A stretch of 64,000 nucleotides of DNA from Phytoactinopolyspora limicola (GCF_011320225.1 NZ_JAAOEN010000003.1:434001-498000), one strand, 5' to 3'; positions 36,018 through 45,211 are shown, counted from the first letter of the stretch. The notes: a model not told the origin generated them from the letters alone. Program-made: numbers and translations.

Positions 36018-36478
36018 TGTGCACCTGATCTCCGTTTTGACGCCTGATCGTTTCTACCGGGGTGATCAGATGTGGGTGACGACGTGTTGACGGCGGTTGA
36101 TGGCGAGTTGGTGCATCTGATCACATCTCGGAGTATGGGCGTATAGCGATCAGATGCACTACTGGGGCTTGTCCGTGAGTTGATGCATCTGATCGTCGGC
36201 GTCCATTCCAGCCAGGTACACGTTCTACCTCGTTAGGCGCCCGCGTCTCGCGGTACACGTCCCGCCCGGATGGACTGATACGGCCAGTTCTGCAGAATGA
36301 TCAGATGCACTAGCCGCCCTGAAACGGTTGCTGGTGCATCTGATCGCTACGCGTCCACATCGTGGGATGCGATCAGATGCACCAACGTCGCCATCAACCG
36401 CCGTCAACACGTCGTCGCCCACATCTGATCACCCCGGTAGAAACGATCAGGCGTCAAAACGGAGATCAGGTGCACAAA
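36018..36478. repeat. 461-bp BIME/MITE-like element with 105-bp terminal inverted repeats
   Basis: The element begins TTGTGCACCTGATC and ends GATCAGGTGCACAA. About 105 bp at each end (to about 36122 and from about 36371) are reverse complements with, by eye, one mismatch and one single-base indel. The interior alternates GATCAGATGCAC and GTGCATCTGATC in opposite orientations (about 36111, 36149, 36184, 36299, 36334, 36371), forming successive hairpins. There is no coding capacity and no clear target duplication. The first 38 bp recur at 54129. It lies between the SDR gene and the iron operon. Confidence 0.85.
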
Positions 36479-36574
36479 CTGGGGGAGCCTTGCTGCCCCC
36501 AGGTGCGGGCCGCGGGAACGGGCACCCCGGATGTGACTTTATCGCGACGATCCTTTAGCGTTATTTCTGATCAA

Positions 36575-36593
36575 TTAGGCCAGGCTTACCTAA
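36575..36593 (+). promoter_or_regulatory. DtxR/IdeR/DmdR-type iron box
   Basis: The 19-bp word TTAGGCCAGGCTTACCTAA matches the actinobacterial consensus TTAGGTTAGSCTAACCTAA at 16 of 19 positions. It ends just before AAGGAG, the ribosome site of the siderophore-binding gene. A holo-repressor bound here would block initiation when iron is plentiful. Confidence 0.88.
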
Positions 36594-36602
36594 GGAGACG
36601 TT

Positions 36603-37646
36603 GTGACCTTGGCACTCCCCCGCCGCCAGCACTCGGCCGCTGGTGCCGCAATCCTCGCGCTCGCCCTGACCCTAGCCGCGTGCGGGAACGACGACTCCAA
36701 TGCCGACGCCGATGGCGACAACACCGTCGCCAGTGCGGACGTCCCTGACGCGGAGGGCGACGGCAACGACGGCACGGTGACCGTGCAACACGCCCAGGGC
36801 AGCGCCGACGTCCCGGTCAACCCGGAAACCGTCGTCGCACTGAACAACGCCGACTTCACCACCCTGTCAGCCTTCGGTGTCGAGCTGGCCGCGGCCCCCG
36901 TCTCGTTGATGGGCGACGGCACGCTCTGGCCCGAGTACATGGACGCGCCGGACGTGGGGCTACACATGGAACCCAACCTCGAGGTGATCATCGCGGCCGA
37001 ACCGGATCTGATCATCACCGGCACCCGGTTCGCCAGCTTCTACGACGATCTGGTCGCCGATAACCCGGACGCCGTGGTCATCGACACCACGGCGGCCCCA
37101 GAGTCCGGTGACATCGGCACCGACCTCAAGCGCTACGTAGAGCTGCTTGGGCAGGTCTTCGCCGCCGAAGACCAGGCAGCAGAGATCATCGGCGCGTACG
37201 ACGACGCGGTCGCCGCGGCCCGCGACGCATACAACGGCACCGACACCGTCATGGGTGTCATCACCTCGGGCAGTTCACTCCAGTACGCCGCCCCGGTGAA
37301 CGGCCGCTCGGTCGGCCCGGTGTTCCCCATCCTGGACCTCGTCCCCGCGCTGGATCAGGAGGCCGAGGACGCCAGCCATGGCGACGAGATCTCGGTGGAA
37401 GCCATCGCCGCGGCCAACCCGGACTGGCTGATCGTGCTGGACCGGGACGGTGCCGTCTCCGCCAACGAACCCGAGTATCAGCCGGCCCGGGAAGTGATCG
37501 GCGAGTCCGAGGCGCTGGCCGGCACCACCGCGGTATCGCAGGACCAGGTCATCTACCTAGACCCGACCTTCTACATCACCGAGGACATCCAGGCCTACAC
37601 CACGCTGTTCAACCAGATCGCTGAAGCCTTCGCCGCCACGCCGTGA
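36603..37646 (+). CDS. Siderophore ABC transporter substrate-binding lipoprotein
   Basis: 347 aa from a GTG with AAGGAG 5 bp upstream. Lipoprotein signal with lipobox LAAC (Cys about 27), then an acidic linker. Class III periplasmic-binding fold: VPVNPETVVALNNADFTTLSAFGV and EPNLEVIIAAEPDLIITGTR, and the long connecting helix. Resembles FatB/VctP/YclQ-type catecholate-siderophore receptors; the exact ligand is uncertain. It heads an iron-box-regulated operon. Confidence 0.9.
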   Translation: MTLALPRRQHSAAGAAILALALTLAACGNDDSNADADGDNTVASADVPDAEGDGNDGTVTVQHAQGSADVPVNPETVVALNNADFTTLSAFGVELAAAPVSLMGDGTLWPEYMDAPDVGLHMEPNLEVIIAAEPDLIITGTRFASFYDDLVADNPDAVVIDTTAAPESGDIGTDLKRYVELLGQVFAAEDQAAEIIGAYDDAVAAARDAYNGTDTVMGVITSGSSLQYAAPVNGRSVGPVFPILDLVPALDQEAEDASHGDEISVEAIAAANPDWLIVLDRDGAVSANEPEYQPAREVIGESEALAGTTAVSQDQVIYLDPTFYITEDIQAYTTLFNQIAEAFAATP

Positions 37647-38644
37647 CGAGCCATACCGCGACTGATCCGCGCGCCGCTGCCGCCAGCCACGCCGAGGGCT
37701 GGTGGCAGCGGCCGGCCGCACTTTTCGTCTTCGGCGGCATCACCCTGGCGCTGGTGGTCGGATCGTTGTTCATCGGCGTCTACGACCTCGGCGCTGAAGG
37801 CGGCCGGGAGATGTTCTTCATCACCCGCGTACCACGCACCCTGGCGCTGGTCTTGGCCGGCAGCGCCATGGCCGTCTGTGGCGTGGTGCTGCAACAGCTC
37901 ACCCAGAACCGGTTCGTCTCGCCAACCACGGCCGGCACCAGCGAGTGGGCCGCCCTGGGCCTGTTGCTCTCCGTGATCCTGTTTCCGACGGCGTCGCTGA
38001 ACGTCCGAATGGTGCTGGCGTCGCTCACGGCCTTCGCCGGAACGATGGTGTTCATGGCGATCTTGCAGCGCATCCAGCTGCGCACCACCCTCATCGTTCC
38101 CATTGTGGGCATCATGCTGGGCGCGGTCGTCTCCGCGATCACCACGATGATCGCGGTGTCCACGGACTATCTCCAGCTGCTGGGCACCTGGTTCATGGGT
38201 TCGTTCAGCCCGGTGGTCCGCGGCCGGTACGAGATCCTCTGGGTGGTCGCCTTGGTGTGCCTGGCCATCTTCTTGCTGGCCCATCGGCTCACCGTGGCCG
38301 GTCTGGGCCCCGACGTCGCCACCAACGTGGGCCTGAACTACCGGCGGGTGATGCTGCTGGGAACCGCCATGGTGGCCGTGGCCACCGGGGTCACCACCGT
38401 CGTCGTCGGATTCCTGCCATTCTTGGGGCTGATCGTGCCCAACATGGTTTCGCTGCTACGCGGGGATGATCTGCGCTCGAATTTGCCCTGGGTGTGTTTG
38501 GGCGGAGTCGCGATCGTGACCTCGTGCGACATCATCGGCCGGCTGATCCGGATGCCGTTCGAGATACCGGTATCGATGATCCTGGGTGTGATCGGCGCCG
38601 CCGTGTTCATCGCCCTGGTGCTGCGGCTGCGGCGCACGGCGTGA
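37643..38644 (+). CDS. Siderophore ABC permease (FecCD family), first subunit
   Basis: 333 aa with about nine helices. FecCD features: RVPRTLALVLAGSAMAVCGVVLQQLTQNRFVSPTTAGTSE near the N-terminus, and the coupling region GLGPDVATNVGLNYRRVM, then TVVVGFLPFLGLIVPNM. The GTG start overlaps the upstream stop by 4 bp. The FatD-like PTTAGTSEWA form supports a FatBCDE/YclNOPQ-type system. Confidence 0.92.
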   Translation: MTSHTATDPRAAAASHAEGWWQRPAALFVFGGITLALVVGSLFIGVYDLGAEGGREMFFITRVPRTLALVLAGSAMAVCGVVLQQLTQNRFVSPTTAGTSEWAALGLLLSVILFPTASLNVRMVLASLTAFAGTMVFMAILQRIQLRTTLIVPIVGIMLGAVVSAITTMIAVSTDYLQLLGTWFMGSFSPVVRGRYEILWVVALVCLAIFLLAHRLTVAGLGPDVATNVGLNYRRVMLLGTAMVAVATGVTTVVVGFLPFLGLIVPNMVSLLRGDDLRSNLPWVCLGGVAIVTSCDIIGRLIRMPFEIPVSMILGVIGAAVFIALVLRLRRTA

Positions 38645-38654
38645 GGGGAAGGCC

Positions 38655-39725
38655 ATGACAACAACGAACAGCCAACCCATGGTGCAGTCGCCAGCGGCCT
38701 CCGACCTCTCACGTGGTCCGGCGATTCCGGGCCCGGTGCCCGCACATCCGCCGGCCACCGTGGGCCGGTATTGGCTGCGGCTGACGATCGTTCTGCTGGT
38801 CGCGGTGCTCGCGGCGGTCCTCATCGTCACCTATGACAACCCCGCGGAGCCCGGCAGCCGAGGGTTCTGGACGATCGTCAACAACCGCCTGACCTCGGTG
38901 GCGACCATCACCATCGTCGGTATCTGTCATGGTGTGGCCACCGTCGCGTTCCACTCGGTGACGAACAACCGCATCCTGACCCCTTCGATCCTGGGGTTCG
39001 ACGCGTTGTACCGCGCGGTGCAGACGGCCCTGGTGTTCTTCCTCGGGGCAGGGGCGGTCGCGGCCACCAACACGGTGGGGCATGTCGTGGCGCAGAGCCT
39101 GCTCATGATCGCCTTCGCCACCGCCTTGTACGGGTGGTTGTTCTCCGGAAAACGCGCGTCGTTACATGTGCTGCTCCTCGTGGGTGTTGTCCTCGGCATG
39201 GGCTTCGGCTCGCTGGCCACGTTCATGCAGCGGCTGCTCACCCCCAGCGAGTTCGACATCCTGACCGCGCGGCTGTTCGCGACCATGTCACAGTCGGACT
39301 CCACCTACCTGCCCATCGGATTCGCGGCGGTGGTGGGGGTCGGGTTCGTCCTGTGGCGCCGCCGGCACGTGCTCGACGTCGTCTCCATGGGCCGGGAGGT
39401 CGCCACCGGACTTGGCGTGCGGTATCAGCGCGAAGTGATGCTGGTCCTGGTGATGGTCGCGGTCCTCATCTCGGTGTCGACGTCACTCACCGGACCGATG
39501 ACCTTCTTCGGGTTCCTGGTGGCGATGCTCACGTACCAGCTCGTGGGCACCAGCTCTCACCAGTGGACGCTGCCGATGGTGGCCGCGCTCTCCGTGGCCA
39601 CACTGCTGAGTGCGTACTTCGTGCTCCGCCACGTGTTCTACGCCCAGGGACTGATCAGCGTGATCATCGAGCTGGTCGGTGGCCTGGCGTTCCTTGTCTA
39701 CCTGCTGCGGAAAGGGTTGCGATGA
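38655..39725 (+). CDS. Siderophore ABC permease (FecCD family), second subunit
   Basis: 356 aa with a 40-residue Pro-rich cytoplasmic lead and about nine helices. Conserved segments: NNRILTPSILGFDALYRAVQT (the FatC-like LTPSILGFD motif) and SMGREVATGLGVRYQREVM, the ATPase-coupling loop, then TSLTGPMTFFGFLVAML. ATG with GAGGGGAAGG upstream. Forms a heterodimer with the preceding permease. Confidence 0.92.
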   Translation: MTTTNSQPMVQSPAASDLSRGPAIPGPVPAHPPATVGRYWLRLTIVLLVAVLAAVLIVTYDNPAEPGSRGFWTIVNNRLTSVATITIVGICHGVATVAFHSVTNNRILTPSILGFDALYRAVQTALVFFLGAGAVAATNTVGHVVAQSLLMIAFATALYGWLFSGKRASLHVLLLVGVVLGMGFGSLATFMQRLLTPSEFDILTARLFATMSQSDSTYLPIGFAAVVGVGFVLWRRRHVLDVVSMGREVATGLGVRYQREVMLVLVMVAVLISVSTSLTGPMTFFGFLVAMLTYQLVGTSSHQWTLPMVAALSVATLLSAYFVLRHVFYAQGLISVIIELVGGLAFLVYLLRKGLR

Positions 39726-40486
39726 TCAAGCTCGCCGACGTCGCGAAATCGTACGGCGACGTCCACGCCCTCGGGCCGGTGGACCTCGATCTGCCCAGGG
39801 GCGGCATCACCGCACTGGTGGGGCCCAACGGTGCGGGCAAGTCGACGATGCTCACCATCATCGGACGGCTGCTCGGGGCCGACGCCGGCACCGTCCACGT
39901 CGCCGGCATGGACGTAACGACCGCCAAGTCGCGCCAACTCGCTAAGACGCTCGCGATCCTGCGGCAAGAGAACCACTTCGTCGCTCGCCTCACGGTGCGC
40001 CAGCTCGTCTCCCTCGGCCGGTTCCCGCACTCACAAGGCCGGCTGACCACCGAGTGCGTGGCGGCCGTGGACCGCGCGCTGGAGTTCCTCGACCTGACGG
40101 CACTGCAAGCGCGGTACCTGGACGAGCTCTCCGGTGGCCAGCGCCAGCGCGCCTACGTCGCGATGGTGCTGGCTCAGGACACCGAATACGCCCTGCTGGA
40201 CGAGCCGTTGAACAACCTCGACATGCAGCACGCCGTCGCGATGATGGCGCAGCTACGTCGCGCGGCAGATGAACTGGACAAGACCGTGGTGCTGGTGATC
40301 CACGACATCAACTTCGCCGCCGCCTATGCCGACCGGATCGTCGCCATGACCAACGGGCGGATCCGCTACGTCGGATCCCCACGGGAGGTGATGACGCCGG
40401 ACGTCCTGTCCGACGTCTTCGACACCCCGGTCGAGGTCATCGACCACCCGACGCACCCCCTGGCGGTGTATTACCGGCTCAGCTGA
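39722..40486 (+). CDS. Siderophore ABC transporter ATPase
   Basis: 254 aa. Walker A GPNGAGKSTML, signature LSGGQRQRAYVAMVLAQ, Walker B YALLDEPLNNLD, switch LVIHDINFAAAYADRI: the FepC/FatE-type form. Its ATG overlaps the permease stop (ATGA); longer open frames into the permease are not used. It energises uptake of the Fe-siderophore. The operon lacks an interaction or esterase gene, so iron release must be handled elsewhere. Confidence 0.93.
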   Translation: MIKLADVAKSYGDVHALGPVDLDLPRGGITALVGPNGAGKSTMLTIIGRLLGADAGTVHVAGMDVTTAKSRQLAKTLAILRQENHFVARLTVRQLVSLGRFPHSQGRLTTECVAAVDRALEFLDLTALQARYLDELSGGQRQRAYVAMVLAQDTEYALLDEPLNNLDMQHAVAMMAQLRRAADELDKTVVLVIHDINFAAAYADRIVAMTNGRIRYVGSPREVMTPDVLSDVFDTPVEVIDHPTHPLAVYYRLS

Positions 40487-40639
40487 CACCCCACCGCGGA
40501 ACAACGCGGGCATCACCCGATCCGGCGTCCCGGAATTGTCCGAACGGCCGATCCTGTCGCCAGGACAATCGCCCGCCGAAGTGACACAATTCACGTTGGC
40601 TAGATAAATGACCGGACCTAACCATAGGAAGGACCCAGC

Positions 40640-40795
40640 GTGATCAGGGGGATCCTCGACCATGACAGCAACGGCTGGCGGGTCGAACTGTATGACACCG
40701 AACCGCTACGACACACCATCATCGAGATCGACGCCTTGCCGACGTGGGCTGAGGCGTCGGACATGATGACCAAGGCGTTCCGCCTGATCAACTGA
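40640..40795 (+). CDS. 51-aa conserved-looking small protein
   Basis: Read from sequence: GTG start with GGAAGG about 7 bp upstream and TGA stop. The peptide (MIRGILDHDSNGWRVELYD ... AFRLIN) mixes charged and aromatic residues, has no signal or membrane helix, and looks like a small alpha/beta protein. It follows the siderophore ATPase by 153 bp and has its own AT-rich leader (TAGATAAAT near 40600), so it may have its own promoter. An ATTGTCC/GGACAAT inverted pair lies upstream near 40536-40569. Function unknown. Confidence 0.55.
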   Translation: MIRGILDHDSNGWRVELYDTEPLRHTIIEIDALPTWAEASDMMTKAFRLIN

Positions 40796-40802
40796 CCATT
40801 CC

Positions 40803-41873
40803 TCAGACCGGGCTCAGCAAACGTGCCCGTTCGATGACGTCGATCTGCCGGCGGATGCTGGGCAGCGTGACACACAGCTCGGCATCACCACGCAAGGCAG
40901 CGGCGAGGTTGTCATAGAACAGGTCGGTGCGTTGGCCGCTGGGCCGTTCGGTTGCGCGGCTCTCCGTATGCCAGTCGATCTCACCCAGCCCGCGGTATCC
41001 GCGGTCTTCAGCTGGGCCCTCGTCGGCTGGCCACGCCCCTAGCTGGTCCGGGTCGCACCAGCGCATATCGATACCACTCTCGGTGCTCACCAAGCCACCG
41101 GCGGTGCCGGCAATGAACCAGGCCGGCTGGGCCCACGCCACCGACGAGCTCGACTCGAGGTCAGCCATCGGGCCGGTTGGGCCCTTCATACACAGCTTGA
41201 CGTGGTCTTCCGCGTCACCAGCAGCAAGCGTCCGCCGAAGGTCCACGAACAGTTCCACCGGGTCACCGTCCATCAGCAGGAGCAGTTGGTCGAGAAAGTG
41301 CGATCCCGCGTTCGCCAGCTGCCCACCGCCGAACTTGCGTAAGGTCTGCCAGTCGGACCGCCGCCAGAAGCCATGATGAGATCGGCGAATCAACACCAAC
41401 TCACCGAGCTTGCCGGATGCCACCACGTCCTGGATGGCCAGGAACGTCGGGTCGAAGCGGTTGTTGTGAAAGCAGGTCACCAGGCGATCGGCCTCCTTGG
41501 CGGCCACCGTGATCCGATCGACGCCGGACACGGTCTCGGCCATCGGCTTCTCGACGACCACATGTTTGCTGGCATCCAGCGCCGCGATGGCGAGCGGCAC
41601 GTGGGTGTGCGACGGCGCGGCGATAACCACGAGGTCGACCGACTCATCGGCGAACACACCTTCCGGCTCGGCATGGGCGGCGCAGCCGAACCGGTCGCGG
41701 GCCTCGTCGAGCCGTTCCGGCACCGGATCGGCCACCGCCACCACCGCATAGTCGGCACGGTCCGCCAGCCCAGCGGCGTGGATGTTCCAACCGCTGCGCC
41801 CCAGGCCGACGATGCCGACCCTGATTCGCCCGCCGGCCGGATCCGGCCCGTCAACCCGCCGCTGCTCGAACAC
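40803..41873 (-). CDS. Gfo/Idh/MocA-family oxidoreductase
   Basis: 356 aa. N-terminal Rossmann domain: VGIVGLGRSGWNIHAAGL at about 19, catalytic VVVEKPMAET (EKP motif, about 112), then an alpha/beta substrate domain with GGGQLANAGSHFLDQLL. It acts on a sugar or sugar acid with NAD(P). AGGAGG precedes the GTG start, 8 bp after the stop of the beta-helix lyase. It is the most downstream gene of a ten-gene minus-strand polysaccharide locus and differs clearly from the two closely related Gfo/Idh proteins further upstream. Confidence 0.9.
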   Translation of the reverse strand: MFEQRRVDGPDPAGGRIRVGIVGLGRSGWNIHAAGLADRADYAVVAVADPVPERLDEARDRFGCAAHAEPEGVFADESVDLVVIAAPSHTHVPLAIAALDASKHVVVEKPMAETVSGVDRITVAAKEADRLVTCFHNNRFDPTFLAIQDVVASGKLGELVLIRRSHHGFWRRSDWQTLRKFGGGQLANAGSHFLDQLLLLMDGDPVELFVDLRRTLAAGDAEDHVKLCMKGPTGPMADLESSSSVAWAQPAWFIAGTAGGLVSTESGIDMRWCDPDQLGAWPADEGPAEDRGYRGLGEIDWHTESRATERPSGQRTDLFYDNLAAALRGDAELCVTLPSIRRQIDVIERARLLSPV

Positions 41874-41881
41874 ACGTCCTC

Positions 41882-43429
41882 CTAAAGGTAACCGGGGCCG
41901 ACGTCGGCCCCGGTGAGTGGCGGGTACACAACCGGATCGACGCTGCTCTCATGGGCACCAACGTCATTGCCCGCTCCTGCGGGCCGCCCCCGGCCGGCGA
42001 CGTCGTCGTCGACATATCCGAAGTTCCCCGCCGCGGCGTCGATCGCCGGGCTGCCCGCACCGGGCTGATACACCGGGTAGTTGCCAGCGACCGGTGTCAG
42101 TTGTGGGTCAACCTGCTGTATTCCAGCTGGTACCGGGGACACGTCGATTGGCGCGCCGTACATGATGTCGCCCTGATAGCTCACGCTCGTCGGCTCCGTG
42201 TCATAGGTGAGCGACACACCGCTCTGGCTGTAGACAATGTTGTTGGCGATCACCAGGTCTTCGGGCGGGGTGTTTCCGGAGCTGAGGACGGTACCGATCC
42301 GTATGCCGGAATGGCCGGTGTCGACGACGGTGTTGTGCACGATCTCGACGTCTTTCACCGGTGGGTATGAACTGTTGCCGTTGTGCACATAGAACCCGGA
42401 GCCGGACACCCCGTCGATGTAGTTGTTGTAGATGCGGTGACCTTCGCCGGTCACCCGCACCCCGCCCGACTCCCCCAGCGGGATGCCGCCCGGATAGGTC
42501 GGCGAGGTTCCGACGCCGCTGGCGAAGAAGTAGTTGCCGCTGACGTCGTTGTTGTTGCCCAACCGGAGGCTGATATAGCCGACACACTCGACGAAGGTGT
42601 TCCGCCGCACGATGTTGTGGCTGCTCTTGACCGAGATGATCTCCGACTCACCGTCGCACCGATAGAAGAGGTTGTCCTCGACGACGTTGAAGTCCGACTC
42701 CTGCGGCGACCCGCCCTGCACCGGAGTGACCGCTCCGTATCCGTTGCCGCCGCCGTCTGGGATGTTGGCGAAGTAGTTGTGGTGGATCCAGTGGTTGGTC
42801 GGCACCGTCGCCGGATCCTTCGCCCAATGCGCCGCCAGCAGATCGAGGTAGTGGTTCTTGCCGGAGAAGTAGCAGTAACTCACCGTGTTATTGGTGCCCA
42901 TCATGCGCACCCAGTTGTACTGCACGGCCGGGTTGGTCGGGTTGTAGTCCTCGATCGTCACCTGGGTGAGCTCGCAGTGATGCGCCTGCGCGTGCCCACC
43001 ACCGGTCAGGGGCAGCCCGAAGTAGATCACCCCACGGTCCCCGCTGGGGAGGTACCCGTCCCGGAACACCAGCCCGTCGATCACCCAGTGGTCCCGGGCT
43101 AGGTTGATGTACGACGCGCCGCTGAGTGTTACCCCACCGCGGGTTTCCGCGCGCAGTGTGATGGGCGCACCCGGGGCGCCGTGGTTCGCCCCGTCACCGA
43201 TCACGATGTGCAGGTCGGTCCAGGTCCGGTCCTGCACCACGATGCTGTCCCCCGGCGCCGCCGCGGCCAGCGCCGCGTCCAGCTGCGCCACCGTCGTCAC
43301 GTAGTAGTCCTGCGCTGTCCGGCGCGGCGCCGGAACGGCCGCGGCCGGCACACCGGACCCGCCGATCGCCAACGCGCCCGCTCCGGCTAGCATCGCGCGC
43401 CGAGTGAGTCCGTTCCCTGGGTTCGTCAT
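41882..43429 (-). CDS. Tat-secreted PL6-like parallel beta-helix polysaccharide lyase, copy 1
   Basis: 515 aa. Twin-arginine signal LTRRAMLAGAGALAIGG (residues about 8-24). The mature part is a right-handed parallel beta-helix with PL6 (alginate lyase/chondroitinase B) landmarks: MGTNNTVSYCYFSGKNHYLD, NVVEDNLFYRCDGESEIISVKSS and VECVGYISLRLGNNN. The family's catalytic Lys and Arg match Lys268 and Arg289, and acidic Ca-site residues are in ESEI. The usual LRHG His is Leu290. About 60 residues of C-terminal tail carry PAIDAAAG and VGAHE motifs seen in other beta-helix enzymes. Tandem with a paralogue upstream. Confidence 0.85.
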   Translation of the reverse strand: MTNPGNGLTRRAMLAGAGALAIGGSGVPAAAVPAPRRTAQDYYVTTVAQLDAALAAAAPGDSIVVQDRTWTDLHIVIGDGANHGAPGAPITLRAETRGGVTLSGASYINLARDHWVIDGLVFRDGYLPSGDRGVIYFGLPLTGGGHAQAHHCELTQVTIEDYNPTNPAVQYNWVRMMGTNNTVSYCYFSGKNHYLDLLAAHWAKDPATVPTNHWIHHNYFANIPDGGGNGYGAVTPVQGGSPQESDFNVVEDNLFYRCDGESEIISVKSSHNIVRRNTFVECVGYISLRLGNNNDVSGNYFFASGVGTSPTYPGGIPLGESGGVRVTGEGHRIYNNYIDGVSGSGFYVHNGNSSYPPVKDVEIVHNTVVDTGHSGIRIGTVLSSGNTPPEDLVIANNIVYSQSGVSLTYDTEPTSVSYQGDIMYGAPIDVSPVPAGIQQVDPQLTPVAGNYPVYQPGAGSPAIDAAAGNFGYVDDDVAGRGRPAGAGNDVGAHESSVDPVVYPPLTGADVGPGYL

Positions 43430-43501
43430 GGCCGTCTCCTCACCATCCGGTGGTTCATGCGGGCGGAGGCGATAAAACTTCCGCAGCCTTTCGGGTAGCC
43501 G

Positions 43502-45136
43502 TCATTCCAGGTCCAGATAGCTCGGCCCGACGTCGGCCCCGGTGAGCGGCGGGTTGTGGACCGGGCCGCGGGACTGCTCATGGGCGCCTACGTCGCGTGG
43601 TCTGGGCCGCGGGCGTCCTTCGATGTCCTTGTTGACGTAGAGGTATCCTCGGCCGGCCGCGGCATCGATGGCCGGGCTGGTCGGCGCGGGCCGGAACAAC
43701 GGGTAGTCGCCCGGTACCCGCTCGAGTTGCGGGTCGACGTTCTCGATGCCGTCGGGCACCGGGTCGGCGTGTGCCGGGCTGCCGTACATGATGTTGCCCT
43801 CGAAGGTCAGGTTGACCGGCTCCGTCTGGAACTCACCGTCGGGCCACGGCCAGCGGCCGTATTCGACGAGGTACCCCGGATTCGAGCCCTCGATGATGTT
43901 GTTGGCCAGCGTGAGGTTCTCCGGGGGCACGTTGTCTCCCCCGGCGGTCACCCGGCTGATCCCAGCGCCGATCGTCACGGCATTGATTCCGCTGTCGATG
44001 ATCGTGTTGTACACGATCTCGACATCCTTCACCGGCTGGTAGCCAGCCGTGGGGCTTTCTCCGCCGTTCTGGATGTAGATTCCGTGCCCGGCCACGCCGT
44101 GGATGTAGTTGTTGTAAACGCGGTGGCCTTCTCCGCTGATCCGGACCCCGCCGGAGATACCGAGCGGCACACCGCCGGGATACCACGGCGCGGGTTCGGC
44201 CATCGCCCCGTTCGCGAAGACGTAGTTGCTGCTCACCTCGTTGTTGTTGCCGAGACGCAGGCAGATGTGGCCGACGCTGTCGACGACGGTGTTCCGTCGC
44301 ACGATGTTGTTGCTGCTCTTGATCGAGATGATCTCCGACTCACCGTCGCACCGGTAGAACAGGTTGTCTTCGACGATGTTGAAGTCCGACACCAGCGGCG
44401 TCCCACCCTGCACCGGGGTCAACGCCCCTAGGCCGTTGGCGCCACTGTAGGGAATGTTGCCGAAGTAGTTGTGATGGATCCAATGCCGGGTTGGTGCTGG
44501 CGTCCATTTACGCCAATGCGCCGCCACCATGTCCAAGTAGTGATTCTTGCCGGAGAAGTAGCTGTAGCTAACAGTGTTGTTGGTGCCCATCATCCGGACC
44601 CAGTTGTACTGCACCGCCGGGTTAGGCGGGTTGTAGTCCTCGATGGTCACATGGGTGACCTCACAGTGATGCGCCTCCGCATGGCCACCGCCGCTCAGCG
44701 GCAGCCCGAAGTAGATCACCCCGCGGTCCCCGCCGGGAAGATACCCGTCCCGGAACACCAGCCCGTCGATCACCCAGTAGTCCCGGGCCAGATTGATCGC
44801 GGAGCGGCCAGTCAGCACGGCTCCGCCCCGGGTCTCCGCGCGCAGCGTGATCCGCGCCCCCGGCAGGCCGTGGTTCGCCTCATCACTAACCACCACATGC
44901 AGGTCAGTCCACGTCCGGTCCTGCAGCACGATGCTGTCCCCCGGCAGTGCCGCTGCCAACGCCGCTTGCAACTGCGCGACGGTGGTCACGTAGTACTCCT
45001 CCGCCGCCTGCGTCTGGCCGACGAGGCCCCTGGCCGGACCCGCCACCGCCGGCGTCAGGATCGAGGCGCCTAAAGCGGCGGCGCCTAAGCCGCTGAGCAT
45101 GGTTCGCCGAGTCAGGTGCCGTTCGTTGTTCGACAT
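43502..45136 (-). CDS. Tat-secreted PL6-like parallel beta-helix polysaccharide lyase, copy 2
   Basis: 544 aa. Tat signal HLTRRTMLSGLGAAALG. Same architecture and motif series as copy 1 (DRTWTDLHVVVSDEANHG, GESEIISIKSSNNIVRRNT, HICLRLGNNN), with Lys273 and Arg294 at the predicted catalytic positions and Leu295 in place of the usual His. It has inserts relative to copy 1, notably ISRVTAGGDNVPPENL and RWPWPDGEF, which line loops that may alter substrate choice. The high similarity, including at DNA level, indicates a tandem duplication. It lies 72 bp before copy 1. Confidence 0.85.
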   Translation of the reverse strand: MSNNERHLTRRTMLSGLGAAALGASILTPAVAGPARGLVGQTQAAEEYYVTTVAQLQAALAAALPGDSIVLQDRTWTDLHVVVSDEANHGLPGARITLRAETRGGAVLTGRSAINLARDYWVIDGLVFRDGYLPGGDRGVIYFGLPLSGGGHAEAHHCEVTHVTIEDYNPPNPAVQYNWVRMMGTNNTVSYSYFSGKNHYLDMVAAHWRKWTPAPTRHWIHHNYFGNIPYSGANGLGALTPVQGGTPLVSDFNIVEDNLFYRCDGESEIISIKSSNNIVRRNTVVDSVGHICLRLGNNNEVSSNYVFANGAMAEPAPWYPGGVPLGISGGVRISGEGHRVYNNYIHGVAGHGIYIQNGGESPTAGYQPVKDVEIVYNTIIDSGINAVTIGAGISRVTAGGDNVPPENLTLANNIIEGSNPGYLVEYGRWPWPDGEFQTEPVNLTFEGNIMYGSPAHADPVPDGIENVDPQLERVPGDYPLFRPAPTSPAIDAAAGRGYLYVNKDIEGRPRPRPRDVGAHEQSRGPVHNPPLTGADVGPSYLDLE

Positions 45137-45211
45137 TCCGAGCCTCCTGGTCGTGCGCTAGTTCGACGGGATGGTGCGCTGGTTCGACGGATCGTTGGTT
45201 CTGCCGTGACG

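Noticed and set aside
36018-36478. CRISPR array
   Set aside because: Repeats alternate in orientation, spacing is irregular and the arms are inverted, unlike direct repeats with uniform spacers.
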